Of a stretch of DNA of 64,000 bases, positions 7,231 through 16,996 are shown one piece after another. The notes under the pieces are model-generated. The model was not told the origin of the DNA. It was given only the letters and a program-made list of their open reading frames with translations, and ran no database searches. The translations under genes were made by a program, and so were the position numbers. Numbering within the stretch: position 1 is the first letter of the stretch; each line of letters starts with the position of its first letter. The DNA is from an uncultured Photobacterium sp. (lineage in GTDB: Bacteria; Pseudomonadota; Gammaproteobacteria; Enterobacterales; Vibrionaceae): NCBI RefSeq assembly GCF_947039875.1, contig NZ_CAMRAN010000004.1, positions 1 to 64,000 of the forward strand. The letters run 5' to 3'.

Positions 7231-10025
7231 ATGATCGTTACTTAGTTTTATCTACATTTATTTTATCCCTATACTCTGCCTCATCACATTCGGAAGGTAT
7301 AAATCATCAAAATATCCCTGAAGAATTTAAAGCAATGTTTGATGAGGAAAGGAGCTTAGTAAATATTTCTTTTCCATCTGGTGATGTGGAGAAACAATTT
7401 TTATTAAGATCGTATGATAGAGTGAGATTAGATAAAACAGACAAGCCTGCAATTACAAACTTAAAAAGTATTCTTGTAAAGAATAATATTAAAGATGAAT
7501 ATGTAAATAAAATATTATCAGACTTACTTTCTCAAGATGGCATCAAAAACACGACTAAGTGTGAAGGTCTTTCAAGTACATGTGTTGTAATTACGGATAG
7601 TTATGCTTTCTTCTATAATATAGACTCAAATGTTTTAAGAGTTTTCTTATCTGAAAATGTACTTAAAGATAAAAAAACAGCTGCAGTATATGCTTCAAAT
7701 GTTAATAACAATAATGCACTAATTAATAGTTCTTCTATTTTTGTTAACCAATATGATGATGATACGTCACTGAATATATCTGATAGTTTAGTTAAAGGGT
7801 TTAAGTATGGTTATTTACGGTCAGATTTTAATATAAATACTGATGCAGATGATGTTTTTGACCTTAATGAATTATCATATAACGTAACTAATCATAATAC
7901 CGAATTCAAAGCCGGCTATTTTTCAGATAATAATTCGATGAATGCGACTGATATAATAGATTCGTTTACAAATTCGGATACTTTTGATGCTTCTTTTGGT
8001 TCATCTAGAAATCTTTTACTTAAAGCGAATCAAGCATATAAGAAAGTTAATATATATGTACCATCCGCTGGTTTGCTATCGATACGAAAAAATGGCGTAT
8101 ATATTAAACAGTATGCAGTAAAGGCAGGTCAACAAGAAATTTCATATAATGACCTACCTGCTGGTGTTTATGAAATTAATGTTACGGTTAAGTCCGGTAA
8201 TAATGTCTTTTTCGACCGAAATTACAACATCTATAATATAAAATCCGCAGAGCTATCAAAAGGTGATTTTGATTATCGTGTTCAAGTAGGTATGTTAACA
8301 AATAAGGGAAATGATGAAGGGTACAACCATGATTATGATGGTGATCTTGATGAATATAGTGGCAACTATAATGATTCTTTGTATTCATCAGCTAAGTTAG
8401 CGTATGGTTTAGCTGACGGACTAACTTTATCTGGAGCGCTTACATTATCGGAAGAAAAAGATCTCATCCTCCAATCAGCTATTGATTATACATTTATTAA
8501 TGGTGCTCAACTGACTTATAATAATAAACTGTATAGTGAAGGTTCCAGCTTAAATACAATTAATCTATATTCGCCATGGATTAATATCGGCTATGAAGAT
8601 TTTCATTTTGATGATGATGATGGGCTTGCTTGTTTTACAGAAGCATGTGATTCAAGAACCAATATCAATATCAGTAAATCTATAATGCTAACGGGATCCT
8701 TATCGACTGGACTTTATTATAATTATTATAAGTATGCTCAAGGTAGTAGTACATCTATAACCAATAATTATAATTATGATTATGATTCATCTAATAACTT
8801 TAATTTTGAGATTACATATAATAAAAATGACGATAATATTGTTATGTACAATCAAAATGATGATGAATTTCAATTTAATTTAAGATACACCAAAACTTTT
8901 GGTAATAATAGTAGACTTTCTTTTGATACCAGCGCACAAAAAGATCAATTTACTGATTTTACTTCAGAGTTTGATACTGGTGATTTATTACCAGATGATA
9001 ATATGTCACTTTCAGCATTAGCGAGAAGTTCGTTTGTGAAAGATAGAGATGAAACCAATGATACATCTTTAGATATTATGGCGGATTACCAAAATAATAA
9101 CTTTGATGCTAATTACTATGCTTCGATCTCAACTGTTGGTACGACACAACAGAATCTATCATTGAATAATACCCAAATAATCACTTCTGATGGCATTGAT
9201 TTTACGAGACAAAAATCAGAAGCTTATCTTAAGTTAGATATTAAGAAATCAGATGATGTTAAAGATAATGACAGCTATGGGGTTTTATCTATAGAGCAGG
9301 ACAGTAGTCGAAAATATGATGTTAATATTAATAATGATAATAAAATAGTACCCTTAAACTCATACGCTCAATATAATAATAGAATTGATACGGAATCATC
9401 ATCACTCGAAAATACAGGTAAAAATAGAGCAGAATTTTTTGTTCATCCAGGTAGTGTCGTTGAAACGAAGATGAACCTTACTAAGGTTGTATCTTTTGTT
9501 AGTGGATTTAAAGACATACTCGATCAGGATATTTTAGCTGTTCAATGTGTTGGTGAAGGTTGTGTTGATGTCGAAAATATTGATGCTAATGTGTTTAAAA
9601 TTGCAGTTAGATCTGGACAGCCGTTTGTTCTGAAAAATAAAGATAAAGAGCTAACTTGTTTGACTCCTCAAGTACGCGATATTAGTGTGTTAAATATCGG
9701 TATGAATTACTGTATACCTGATGATAATGAACAGTTATTGGTAATGACGGATCCTCAAACAGGAAAAGACATGCGTTATGTTTACCTCGGTATTTTTGAG
9801 ACTAAAAATAAATGGCGTTATGCTTCTCTAGATAAAGATAGTCAATATAATATTATTGAAAAGAAGTTTGGTGATGATAAAAACTTAGTTTATGTATCTT
9901 ATGATCAAGAACAAATAGTAAGTAATGATATGAAAGAAAAACTTTCAAATATTATGTTAACGGCAGATGTACCTAAAGATGCAATTTCAAATTACGTATT
10001 ATTGTTGAATAAGAATTGGAATTAA
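7227..10025 (+). CDS. Outer-membrane usher of class 5 (CS1/CFA-I type) pilus, TcfC/CooC-like
   Basis: At 932 residues with a signal peptide (MNDRYLVLSTFILSLYSASSHSEG), this is the size of the class 5 fimbrial ushers (CooC, CfaC, TcfC). Ushers form a beta-barrel pore that accepts chaperone-subunit complexes and secretes the growing fibre. The centre has many alternating Asn/Tyr/Asp-rich beta strands. Residues around 270-330 (VNIYVPSAGLLSIRKNGVYIKQ ...) fit the E-set/plug-like domain of the TcfC group, and cysteine pairs occur near the N-terminus and in the C-terminal domain (CVGEGCVDV). The gene is AT-rich with a non-optimised codon use compared with the pilin. It overlaps the previous gene by 4 bases. 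Confidence 0.8.
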   Translation: MNDRYLVLSTFILSLYSASSHSEGINHQNIPEEFKAMFDEERSLVNISFPSGDVEKQFLLRSYDRVRLDKTDKPAITNLKSILVKNNIKDEYVNKILSDLLSQDGIKNTTKCEGLSSTCVVITDSYAFFYNIDSNVLRVFLSENVLKDKKTAAVYASNVNNNNALINSSSIFVNQYDDDTSLNISDSLVKGFKYGYLRSDFNINTDADDVFDLNELSYNVTNHNTEFKAGYFSDNNSMNATDIIDSFTNSDTFDASFGSSRNLLLKANQAYKKVNIYVPSAGLLSIRKNGVYIKQYAVKAGQQEISYNDLPAGVYEINVTVKSGNNVFFDRNYNIYNIKSAELSKGDFDYRVQVGMLTNKGNDEGYNHDYDGDLDEYSGNYNDSLYSSAKLAYGLADGLTLSGALTLSEEKDLILQSAIDYTFINGAQLTYNNKLYSEGSSLNTINLYSPWINIGYEDFHFDDDDGLACFTEACDSRTNINISKSIMLTGSLSTGLYYNYYKYAQGSSTSITNNYNYDYDSSNNFNFEITYNKNDDNIVMYNQNDDEFQFNLRYTKTFGNNSRLSFDTSAQKDQFTDFTSEFDTGDLLPDDNMSLSALARSSFVKDRDETNDTSLDIMADYQNNNFDANYYASISTVGTTQQNLSLNNTQIITSDGIDFTRQKSEAYLKLDIKKSDDVKDNDSYGVLSIEQDSSRKYDVNINNDNKIVPLNSYAQYNNRIDTESSSLENTGKNRAEFFVHPGSVVETKMNLTKVVSFVSGFKDILDQDILAVQCVGEGCVDVENIDANVFKIAVRSGQPFVLKNKDKELTCLTPQVRDISVLNIGMNYCIPDDNEQLLVMTDPQTGKDMRYVYLGIFETKNKWRYASLDKDSQYNIIEKKFGDDKNLVYVSYDQEQIVSNDMKEKLSNIMLTADVPKDAISNYVLLLNKNWN

Positions 10026-10027
10026 AT

Positions 10028-10747
10028 ATGAAAAAATTATTATTATTGGCGTTACTATTTCCTTCAATATCACATGCGATTGCTATTGATACTATGCTTA
10101 AAATTGCTGATAGCCATGGCGCGGGGGTTTATACTGTTACAAACAATGAAAACCAGCCAGCTTTCGTTAATGTTAAGTTATCAGAAATTAAAATGAAAAA
10201 TGGTACGCTGGTTAAAATGCCTTATACAAAAGCCAATTTATTGGAGTGGGGGGCGACTTTAACCCAAAATAAATTTATTCTTGACCCGTTAATGGCGAAA
10301 AAAGTAGGTATAAGAGCCTTGTGTGCTGATGGCTGTAATCCTGACCTCGATACTATTTTTGCCGTGCAATTTACACCATCACCTTATTCAAAAGATGGTA
10401 AACAGAAAGGCGTTGCAATAAGTTATGGCTATGAAAGTATCTTTATTATACCGGCTAAAAATAAAAAAATAGCGTATTCAATTGATAAAAAGAATGAGAA
10501 TGCATTATTAAAAAATACAGGTAATACTACATTAGAAGTATTCTTTAACCAATGTAGTGCAGGCTTTAAGTCTGATTGTAGTACTAAAGTTATTTTACTT
10601 CCCGGTAAAACCAAAAAATTAGTTCTACCTAAAAATGCAAGAAAGGGAACAATTGATGTGTTTGTTTCATCAGTTGATGATACTTTTTATAGGAAAGAGG
10701 TCGTTGCAAATGATAAAAAAGCCATATTTAATAAAATTATTAAATAA
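10028..10747 (+). CDS. Periplasmic pilus chaperone, class 5 (CfaA/CooB-like)
   Basis: The 239-residue protein has a signal peptide (MKKLLLLALLFPSISHAIA) and two Ig-like halves, the length of CfaA/CooB/TcfA chaperones. These hold pilin subunits by donor-strand complementation in the periplasm and deliver them to the usher. It has two cysteine pairs, one in the first half (CADGC) and one in the second (CSAGFKSDC). I start at ATG 10028, with GGA 7 bases upstream; an earlier in-frame TTG would remove the tidy signal peptide. The gene starts 2 bases after the usher stop. In CFA/I-type operons the chaperone gene is first; here it comes after the usher. Confidence 0.75.
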   Translation: MKKLLLLALLFPSISHAIAIDTMLKIADSHGAGVYTVTNNENQPAFVNVKLSEIKMKNGTLVKMPYTKANLLEWGATLTQNKFILDPLMAKKVGIRALCADGCNPDLDTIFAVQFTPSPYSKDGKQKGVAISYGYESIFIIPAKNKKIAYSIDKKNENALLKNTGNTTLEVFFNQCSAGFKSDCSTKVILLPGKTKKLVLPKNARKGTIDVFVSSVDDTFYRKEVVANDKKAIFNKIIK

Positions 10748-11801
10748 TAAAAATTTTTTATTGTTAATAGCTATATATTCGTCTAACTGCTTTTCTTTTA
10801 TGTTAGATGGAGAATTAACGGGTAATGATCTTAAATTCAGAAATGTCGTATCGAGTGTTTCTAGCGCTAGCTATAAAACGTTAGCAGACTGGGAGCCGGA
10901 ACATAATTTACTGCCAACAACGGCTTGGTCTCCAGGATTTAAACATGATAGTAAAAATATTGTCTTAGTTGGTCCTAGTGGGGCAAAAGTAGATATTTCT
11001 GATGCTGTATCAATTGTCGGTCTTGAATATAAATCAAGTAATGCACTTGAAGAGGTTAGTGAAAAACTATCAGTAACAAAGTGTGATACATATGGTACGA
11101 GTGGTAATATTGCTTATGTTGTAAATTCATCAGGATCTACGGTTTGTTCTGGATCTGTTGTGAATGGTTATAATGCGATGCCATATCATTTTATTAGACC
11201 TATATTATCGATTGATAATGCTAAAATTGTTGAAGCATTTAATAATTTGCCCATAGAAGAAAAACAAGAAGGCTTCTATAACTACAGCTTTGGTTTTACC
11301 TACCCTTATGGGTTTATCGTACCAGCATCAGGGGTTAAAACTTGGCAGAATTTATTTAAAAATTTCGTGATTAGTATTGCTTATAAACCTGGATATATCG
11401 CTGATGTACGCTTAGAAAACCCTGGTGTACACGAATTTGATTTTAGTATGACTAAACCTGAGAGCCCTTATCTTGAAGGGATCGCAAAGTTCAATGTTAT
11501 CGCTACGGGATCATTCCCGACCGGATTAGTATTAAATATCCCTACAGGGAATGATTTTAGTTTGAAGCATATTAATGGAAAACTAGGCGCTGCCGATATT
11601 CCAATAGATGTTATTTGTCCTAATTGTGAAGTGCAAGAATTAGTGACAGATGGAGTGGAACAAGTCTCTACAACTAAGATTAATGTTAGTGGTACGAAAG
11701 TTAAATTCCCTATTGATGTGAAAATAAAGAAAGAGAGAGAAACTGTCGCTCTTGGACAATATTACGGTAATTTTGTTTTTACATTTGGGTTAAATCTTTA
11801 A
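10710..11801 (+). CDS. Pilus tip adhesin, CfaE/CblD-like
   Basis: The gene starts at ATG 10710, 10 bases after AGGAAAGAGG, and overlaps the chaperone gene by 38 bases. The 363-residue product has an N-terminal hydrophobic signal (FLLLIAIYSSNCFSF) and the size of the CfaE/CooD/CblD tip adhesins, which have an N-terminal receptor-binding domain and a C-terminal pilin domain and start fibre assembly. The C-terminus ends in alternating hydrophobic residues (YYGNFVFTFGLNL), as expected for a subunit's final strand. Two cysteine pairs are seen (~residues 115-140 and CPNCE near 310). The receptor is unknown. Confidence 0.75.
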   Translation: MIKKPYLIKLLNNKNFLLLIAIYSSNCFSFMLDGELTGNDLKFRNVVSSVSSASYKTLADWEPEHNLLPTTAWSPGFKHDSKNIVLVGPSGAKVDISDAVSIVGLEYKSSNALEEVSEKLSVTKCDTYGTSGNIAYVVNSSGSTVCSGSVVNGYNAMPYHFIRPILSIDNAKIVEAFNNLPIEEKQEGFYNYSFGFTYPYGFIVPASGVKTWQNLFKNFVISIAYKPGYIADVRLENPGVHEFDFSMTKPESPYLEGIAKFNVIATGSFPTGLVLNIPTGNDFSLKHINGKLGAADIPIDVICPNCEVQELVTDGVEQVSTTKINVSGTKVKFPIDVKIKKERETVALGQYYGNFVFTFGLNL

Positions 11802-11802
11802 A

Positions 11803-11830
11803 GTAATAATGTAGCTTAAGTCATTATTAC
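11803..11830 (+). terminator. Stem-loop directly after the tip adhesin gene
   Basis: A perfect 9-bp stem GTAATAATG / CATTATTAC with a 10-nt loop begins one base after the stop codon. There is no good T tract, so it may protect the 3' end or act together with the stronger hairpin that follows. Confidence 0.4.
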
Positions 11831-11852
11831 TATATTAGATGTAGTTCATTAT

Positions 11853-11890
11853 AAGCTATAGGCTGATATTACACCCTATAGCTTAGTTTT
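11853..11890 (+). terminator. Terminator of the pilus operon
   Basis: A perfect 10-bp stem AAGCTATAGG / CCTATAGCTT with a 12-nt loop is followed by AGTTTTAT. It lies about 50 bases past the tip adhesin stop. Confidence 0.75.
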
Positions 11891-11955
11891 ATACAATAAT
11901 ACAATTGAAATTATTCTGGATATTATCATTTGATGATGATTATTTAGGTGTAGAG

Positions 11956-12201
11956 ATGTCAATAAAGAAAAGTCAATTAAGAAAACGAGTAAATAAAAGA
12001 TTTCAATCTGCATATGATACCTATGGGTATTTATCTTTATGTTCTATTATTAATTCAAATTTAATGAAAAAAAGAAAGCAGAAAAACGCGATAAGCCCTA
12101 AAAGAGTATATCTATTTCAGCAATATGAAGAAAACAGAACGCATATTAAATTATTGCCACAACAAGCAAATATTGCTGTTTATAAAAAATATCTAAATTG
12201 A
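11956..12201 (+). CDS. Small basic hypothetical protein (81 aa)
   Basis: The frame from ATG 11956 gives an 81-residue strongly basic protein beginning MSIKKSQLRKRVNKRFQSAYDTYGYLSLC, with no signal peptide. An upstream TTG (11905) would overlap the pilus terminator and seems unlikely. The Lys/Arg-rich N-terminus and predicted helices could bind nucleic acid, but no motif is recognised. It lies after the pilus operon terminator and has its own hairpin downstream, so it is a separate unit; a regulatory link with the pili is possible but not shown. Confidence 0.45.
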   Translation: MSIKKSQLRKRVNKRFQSAYDTYGYLSLCSIINSNLMKKRKQKNAISPKRVYLFQQYEENRTHIKLLPQQANIAVYKKYLN

Positions 12202-12218
12202 TGATAAGCAATAATAAA

Positions 12219-12270
12219 AATCAAGCCGCAATAGGTAATATACTTTGCTATTGTGACTTGATTATTTGTT
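12219..12270 (+). terminator. Terminator after the small basic protein gene
   Basis: A 16-bp stem with two mismatches (AATCAAGCCGCAATAG / CTATTGTGACTTGATT) and a 13-nt loop is followed by ATTTGTT. Confidence 0.65.
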
Positions 12271-12533
12271 AATATGATATTCACTCTATATATTTTAAAA
12301 ATATAATGATTGTATACTTTTAGGTCTAAAAATAAGAAATTACGTCAGAAATATAAATGTGCACTTATAAATAAGTCAATAAAAGTAAATATTTATTGAT
12401 AGCACAATCAGTTATGAGGGTTGAGTCACATTTGTGGCAAAAAAATATAGTTTGTGAATAAGTGTGTAATATTAGACGGTAAAATCTTTTAGATAGCCCT
12501 GTAAAGACTAAGGCTAACTAAAGGATCATACTT
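12271..12533. other. Upstream region of torYZ
   Basis: No gene is visible. It must contain the torYZ promoter; I looked for FNR (TTGAT-N4-ATCAA) and cannot point to a convincing site. Confidence 0.3.
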
Positions 12534-13625
12534 ATGAAAAAACGCTATATTGTTTTAATCGCTGTTATCGGCATTGTTATTGGCTGGTTAACCTTAGGGG
12601 GTACACAAGCTGTACTTCATGCAACCTCTAGCACTGAATTTTGTGTGTCGTGCCATACGATGCAAAAACCACTCGCTGAATATCAAGGTTCAGTACACTT
12701 CAGTAATCAAAAAGGCATTCGTGCAGAATGTGCTGATTGCCATATCCCTAAAGATCCGATTGATTATTTAATTACCAAGGTTCGAGCTTCTAAAGACATC
12801 TACCATGAATTTGTTACGGGTAAGATTGATACTGATGCTAAGTATGAAGATCACCGCTTAGCAATGGCTGAAACGGTATGGGGACAAATGCGTGAAAACG
12901 ATTCTGCTACTTGTCGTTCTTGTCATAGTCTTGATGCGATGGAAACCTATGACCAATCAGCTAGTGCACAGAAAATGCATTTATACGGTAAAGAAAATAA
13001 TCAAACCTGCATAGATTGCCATAAAGGTGTAGCCCACTTTGCACCACAAGCTACGTTAGATACCTCCGCTTTTGATCACCTTTTCGACATGGCTAAAAAT
13101 ACTAAAGCAGACGCAGTAAAAGTTTATCCAATTGAAACCATTAAAATGGCTGATCTTGCGACGATTAATCCAACCGTTGAATTAACCACTGTCGCGCATA
13201 AAGATAATCAGCGTACGGTTATGGTTTCTGGTTACCAAATGAAAGGTGCAGAATCTGTTATCTACATGGGTGAAGGTCAACGTTCAATTATCGCGACCTT
13301 AACGGATGCGGGTATTAAAGCATTAAAACTGGGTGAGGCTAAAACTGACGCTTACGGTAATCAATGGCGTAGTGCTGAGCTAACAGGCACTATTGATGCG
13401 CCTGTTCTTGCTTCTAATCAACCGTTATGGGATTACGCAGAAGAATTGGATAACGTTTACTGTGCAACGTGCCACGCTAAAATTCCAGCTAATCACTTCA
13501 CTGTTAACTCTTGGGGTCCTGTTGCAAAAAGCATGGGTGCACGTACAGATATTTCTGAACTAAACCTTGAGATCTTAACTAAATTCTTCCAAAACCACGC
13601 GAAAGACGTGGCAACTCATCAATAA
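12534..13625 (+). CDS. torY: Pentahaem c-type cytochrome TorY
   Basis: The 363-residue protein has an N-terminal membrane anchor (residues ~4-24) and five CxxCH haem motifs: CVSCH, CADCH, CRSCH, CIDCH and, in the C-terminal domain, CATCH. This is the NapC/NirT-type tetrahaem domain plus the extra C-terminal haem domain of TorC/TorY. Extended segments agree with E. coli TorY (for example [20 protein letters not shown] and ASKDIYHEF). It takes electrons from menaquinol at the inner membrane and passes them to the periplasmic reductase encoded just downstream. The torYZ pair is separated by only 13 bases, with one terminator after torZ. Confidence 0.95.
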   Translation: MKKRYIVLIAVIGIVIGWLTLGGTQAVLHATSSTEFCVSCHTMQKPLAEYQGSVHFSNQKGIRAECADCHIPKDPIDYLITKVRASKDIYHEFVTGKIDTDAKYEDHRLAMAETVWGQMRENDSATCRSCHSLDAMETYDQSASAQKMHLYGKENNQTCIDCHKGVAHFAPQATLDTSAFDHLFDMAKNTKADAVKVYPIETIKMADLATINPTVELTTVAHKDNQRTVMVSGYQMKGAESVIYMGEGQRSIIATLTDAGIKALKLGEAKTDAYGNQWRSAELTGTIDAPVLASNQPLWDYAEELDNVYCATCHAKIPANHFTVNSWGPVAKSMGARTDISELNLEILTKFFQNHAKDVATHQ

Positions 13626-13638
13626 GGGAGTGGTGACT

Positions 13639-16092
13639 ATGACAACGATTACTCGTCGCGGCTTTTTAAAAGGCGCAAGTGCATCTGCTGGTGCATTAGC
13701 GATCACCTCTATCGCTCCGTTATCTGTAAACGCCTCTGCATTGGGTCGTACAGATTCATTAATTCTAACCGCTGGTCGTATGGGGCCTTTGCTTTGTGAA
13801 GTTAAAGATGGTCAACTTATCTCAACCAAAAGTGGCTTAGCGCAAACTGTACCCAACAGCTTACAACAAACAGGACCATCACAGGTTTACACTAAAGCAC
13901 GTGTTAAATACCCAATGGTACGTAAAGGCTATTTAGCAAACCCAAGTGCTCCTCAAGGTGTACGCGGTAGCGATGAATTTGTGCAAGTATCATGGGATGA
14001 GGCTTATAAGCTGATCCATGAGCAACATATGCGTATTCGTAAAGCTTATGGTCCAGAGTCTATCTTTGCTGGTTCTTATGGCTGGCGTTCAAGTGGTGTC
14101 TTGCACAAAGCGCAAACATTACTTCAGCGTTATATGAGTATGTCGGGTGGTTATGCGGGTCACTTAGGCGACTATTCTACGGGGGCGGCTCAAGTTATTA
14201 TGCCGCACGTTGTTGGCTCGATTGAAGTTTATGAACAACAAACTACTTACCCGGTAATTTTAGAAAACAGTGAAGTGGTGGTGTTGTGGGGCTTGAACCC
14301 AATTAACACTTTAAAAATTGCATGGTCTTCAAGTGATGGTCAAGGTCTTGAATTTTTCCATCAACTTAAGAAATCAGGCAAAACTGTTATTATCATTGAC
14401 CCAATGCGTTCAGAAACTGCTGAATTTTTTGGTGATAAAGCACAATGGATTGCACCTAATCCGCAATCAGATGTGGCAATGATGATGGGTATTGCTTATC
14501 AGTTGATCAAAACACAACAACACGATACTGAATTTCTTGCTAAATACACCGTAGGTTTTGAGCAATTTGAAGCCTACCTCATGGGTAAAGAAGACGGCAT
14601 CGAGAAAACACCACAATGGGCTGAAGCTATTTGTGGCGTTCCTGCAAAACAAATGGAGCTTCTGGCTAAAATCTTCAAAGAAAACCGCACCATGCTGATG
14701 GCTGGTTGGGGTATGCAACGCCAGCAACACGGTGAGCAACGTCACTGGATGCTGACAGTTCTTGCTTCTATGCTTGGTCAAGTTGGCTTACCTGGCGGTG
14801 GTTTTGGTTATTCATACCATTACTCTAATGGTGGTAATCCGACCCGTGACGCTGGTGTATTACCTGCAATGTCGCCATCTCTAGGAACAAGCTCAGCCGG
14901 CGGTAATGATTGGGCTGTTCAAGGTTCGGTGACGGGTTTCCCTGTTGCGCGTATTGTGGAATGTTTAGAAAAACCGGGCACAGAGTACCAACATAATGGT
15001 CATACGCTAACGTTCCCTGAATTAAAAATGATCTGGTGGGCGGGTGGTGCTAACTTTACCCACCACCAAGATACCAACCGTCTGATCAAAGCATGGCAAA
15101 AACCTGAATTGATCGTTATTTCTGAACCATACTGGACGGCTGCGGCTAAGCATGCGGATATCGTGCTACCTATTACGACCTCATTTGAGCGTAATGATCT
15201 GACGATGACAGGTGATTACTCTAATCAGCATCTTGTGCCGATGAAGCAAGTGGTTGAGCCACAAAACGAAGCGCGTAGTGATTTAGATGTATTTGCTGAT
15301 ATGGCAGAACACCTAAAGCCCGGCGGTCGAAATGTGTATATGGAAAACAAAACGGAGATGGAATGGCTGCGTGATTTCTATAAAACTGCTCAAAAAGGTG
15401 GCCGTAACGCACGTGTTCCTATGATGAATTTCTCTAAGTTTTGGGAAGCAAACAAACTTATTGAAATGAAGTGGAATGCAAAGAACGCTGAGTTTGTACG
15501 TTTTGCTGATTTTCGTAAAGATCCAATTATGAATCCACTCGGTACGCCAAGTGGTAAAATTGAGATCTTTTCTAAAACGATTGAAAGCTTTAAGTTAGAT
15601 GATTGTCCTCCACACCCAGTATGGATGGAGCCAACCGAGTGGATGTTTAATTACAATGATGGTGAATTGCAGTTAATGACATCACACTCAGCACATCGCT
15701 TACATAGCCAATTTAACTATGCTGATCTTCGTAAACAATATGCGGTACAGAACCGTGAACCGATTACGATCCATCCAGAAGATGCAAAAGCCCGTGGTAT
15801 TAAAGATGGCGACTTAGTGCGTGCTTACAACCAACGTGGCCAAGTTTTGGTTGGTGCTTTTGTTTCTGATGGTATTAAAAAAGGCAGCGTATGTATCCAC
15901 GAAGGTGCATGGCCTGATTTAGACTCTAAAACAGGCATGTGTAAAAATGGTGGGCCAAACGTATTAACTATGGATATTCCAACATCCCGTTTAGGTAATG
16001 GTAACTGTGGTAATTCTGGAGTGGTGAAAATTGAGAAATTCACAGGTATTGCTCCAACATTAACGGCGTTTACACCACCTAAAAACGGTTAG
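13639..16092 (+). CDS. torZ: Periplasmic molybdopterin N-/S-oxide reductase TorZ (TMAO reductase)
   Basis: A twin-arginine signal (TRRGFLKG, then a hydrophobic stretch to Ala ~28) sends the folded enzyme to the periplasm. The 817-residue protein belongs to the DMSO-reductase family of bis-MGD enzymes; the Mo-coordinating Ser is in [11 protein letters not shown]. Long stretches match E. coli TorZ, e.g. [40 protein letters not shown] and [20 protein letters not shown]. TorZ-type enzymes reduce TMAO and other N- and S-oxides in anaerobic respiration. I start at ATG 13639, 8 bases after AAGGGAG; GTG 13630 is less likely. No torD chaperone gene or torSTR regulators are adjacent. Confidence 0.95.
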   Translation: MTTITRRGFLKGASASAGALAITSIAPLSVNASALGRTDSLILTAGRMGPLLCEVKDGQLISTKSGLAQTVPNSLQQTGPSQVYTKARVKYPMVRKGYLANPSAPQGVRGSDEFVQVSWDEAYKLIHEQHMRIRKAYGPESIFAGSYGWRSSGVLHKAQTLLQRYMSMSGGYAGHLGDYSTGAAQVIMPHVVGSIEVYEQQTTYPVILENSEVVVLWGLNPINTLKIAWSSSDGQGLEFFHQLKKSGKTVIIIDPMRSETAEFFGDKAQWIAPNPQSDVAMMMGIAYQLIKTQQHDTEFLAKYTVGFEQFEAYLMGKEDGIEKTPQWAEAICGVPAKQMELLAKIFKENRTMLMAGWGMQRQQHGEQRHWMLTVLASMLGQVGLPGGGFGYSYHYSNGGNPTRDAGVLPAMSPSLGTSSAGGNDWAVQGSVTGFPVARIVECLEKPGTEYQHNGHTLTFPELKMIWWAGGANFTHHQDTNRLIKAWQKPELIVISEPYWTAAAKHADIVLPITTSFERNDLTMTGDYSNQHLVPMKQVVEPQNEARSDLDVFADMAEHLKPGGRNVYMENKTEMEWLRDFYKTAQKGGRNARVPMMNFSKFWEANKLIEMKWNAKNAEFVRFADFRKDPIMNPLGTPSGKIEIFSKTIESFKLDDCPPHPVWMEPTEWMFNYNDGELQLMTSHSAHRLHSQFNYADLRKQYAVQNREPITIHPEDAKARGIKDGDLVRAYNQRGQVLVGAFVSDGIKKGSVCIHEGAWPDLDSKTGMCKNGGPNVLTMDIPTSRLGNGNCGNSGVVKIEKFTGIAPTLTAFTPPKNG

Positions 16093-16111
16093 TTAATAGT
16101 GTAACCTGACT

Positions 16112-16143
16112 AAAAAGCCGAGTATTAATACTCGGCTTTTTTT
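16112..16143 (+). terminator. Terminator of torYZ
   Basis: A perfect hairpin (AAAAAGCCGAGTAT-TA-ATACTCGGCTTTTT) followed by a T run lies 20 bases after the torZ stop. Its A/T symmetry lets it also serve the convergent DUF2799 gene. Confidence 0.95.
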
Positions 16144-16169
16144 ATAAATAGTTAATAAAAAAGATATTT

Positions 16170-16778
16170 TTAATTGCGCTGTACTAATTCTAATTCAGCT
16201 AATTCTTTTTTTAATCGCTTTAATTGTGCTTTTTGCTTTTTTATCAAATTAGGCTGTTGATTGATTTCTTCTATCTTTTCTAATTTCTGCTGTCGTTCAC
16301 GAGCCGTTAACTTATCATAAATGATGCTGTTTTTTAATCTATTCAATCGTTGTTGCTGATATTCATTATCATATTGTTCATTTTGTAATACTTGCTCGGC
16401 TTGAGTCACTTTGTTTTTTAACGTGAATAATTGTTGTCCTTGATGATAACCTCGTAAAAATAGAGCAGAGGTCGATTGTGGACAAACACCAAGATAGCGA
16501 TTGCCATTTGAACCAACAAAAAAACCATGACTTTCAGTACAGTATGTTATTAACCCTTGCTGATAACTTGCTTGATATTGGTTAAAGTTAGCATGAACCT
16601 TATATTCAGAGCATGCAGAGCTACGTTCATTAAATTGATTAGCTGATGCGCCTTGTGAGCCATCTAAATATCCTAAAGCCGACCAATTCGCCGCCTGGCA
16701 TTCTTGTTCATTCATTACGGAGCATGCACTTACCGTTGAGCATAATATAAGTGTAATAGTGAGTGATTTTATCGTCAT
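16170..16778 (-). CDS. DUF2799 family lipoprotein
   Basis: The 202-residue protein has a lipoprotein signal with lipobox VSAC (Cys19). Residues ~25-115 form the DUF2799 module: WSALGYLDGSQGASANQFNERSSACSEY, a repeated Y-x-x-G pattern (YQQGLITYC, FLRGYHQGQQ) and conserved cysteines. The last 80 residues are a charged coiled coil (NEQYDNEYQQQRLNRLK ...). The protein is probably anchored in the outer membrane facing the periplasm; its function is unknown. It is convergent with torZ and monocistronic. Confidence 0.8.
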   Translation of the reverse strand: MTIKSLTITLILCSTVSACSVMNEQECQAANWSALGYLDGSQGASANQFNERSSACSEYKVHANFNQYQASYQQGLITYCTESHGFFVGSNGNRYLGVCPQSTSALFLRGYHQGQQLFTLKNKVTQAEQVLQNEQYDNEYQQQRLNRLKNSIIYDKLTARERQQKLEKIEEINQQPNLIKKQKAQLKRLKKELAELELVQRN

Positions 16779-16953
16779 GAATGATTATCTTATAATGAAT
16801 AAAACGGAGTATTCTAGAGGGATAACAATTAAAAATAAAGTAAGGTGTTTTTAATACTAAGATCTATGCATAAATAACAGTGATTTTCTGGTAATAAAAA
16901 GGCTAATGAATTGATAGTGCTATTATTTAATATGTTAATAGATCGTGTTAATT

Positions 16954-16991
16954 AAAAGCGATACCTATATTTAATGGTTATAGATATCGCT
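16954..16991 (-). terminator. Terminator of the trpS gene
   Basis: In the minus sense a 13-bp stem with one G-U pair (AGCGATATCTATA / TATAGGTATCGCT) with a 9-nt loop is followed by TTTTAATT, starting 5 bases after the stop codon. Confidence 0.75.
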
Positions 16992-16996
16992 AATGA

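Noticed and set aside
10635-10709. Earlier start of the tip adhesin inside the chaperone gene
   Set aside because: ATG 10710 has AGGAAAGAGG upstream and gives a proper signal peptide.
12360-12420. FNR box before torYZ (TTGATAGCACAATCA)
   Set aside because: Only the left half fits TTGAT-N4-ATCAA; the right half is one base off and otherwise poor.
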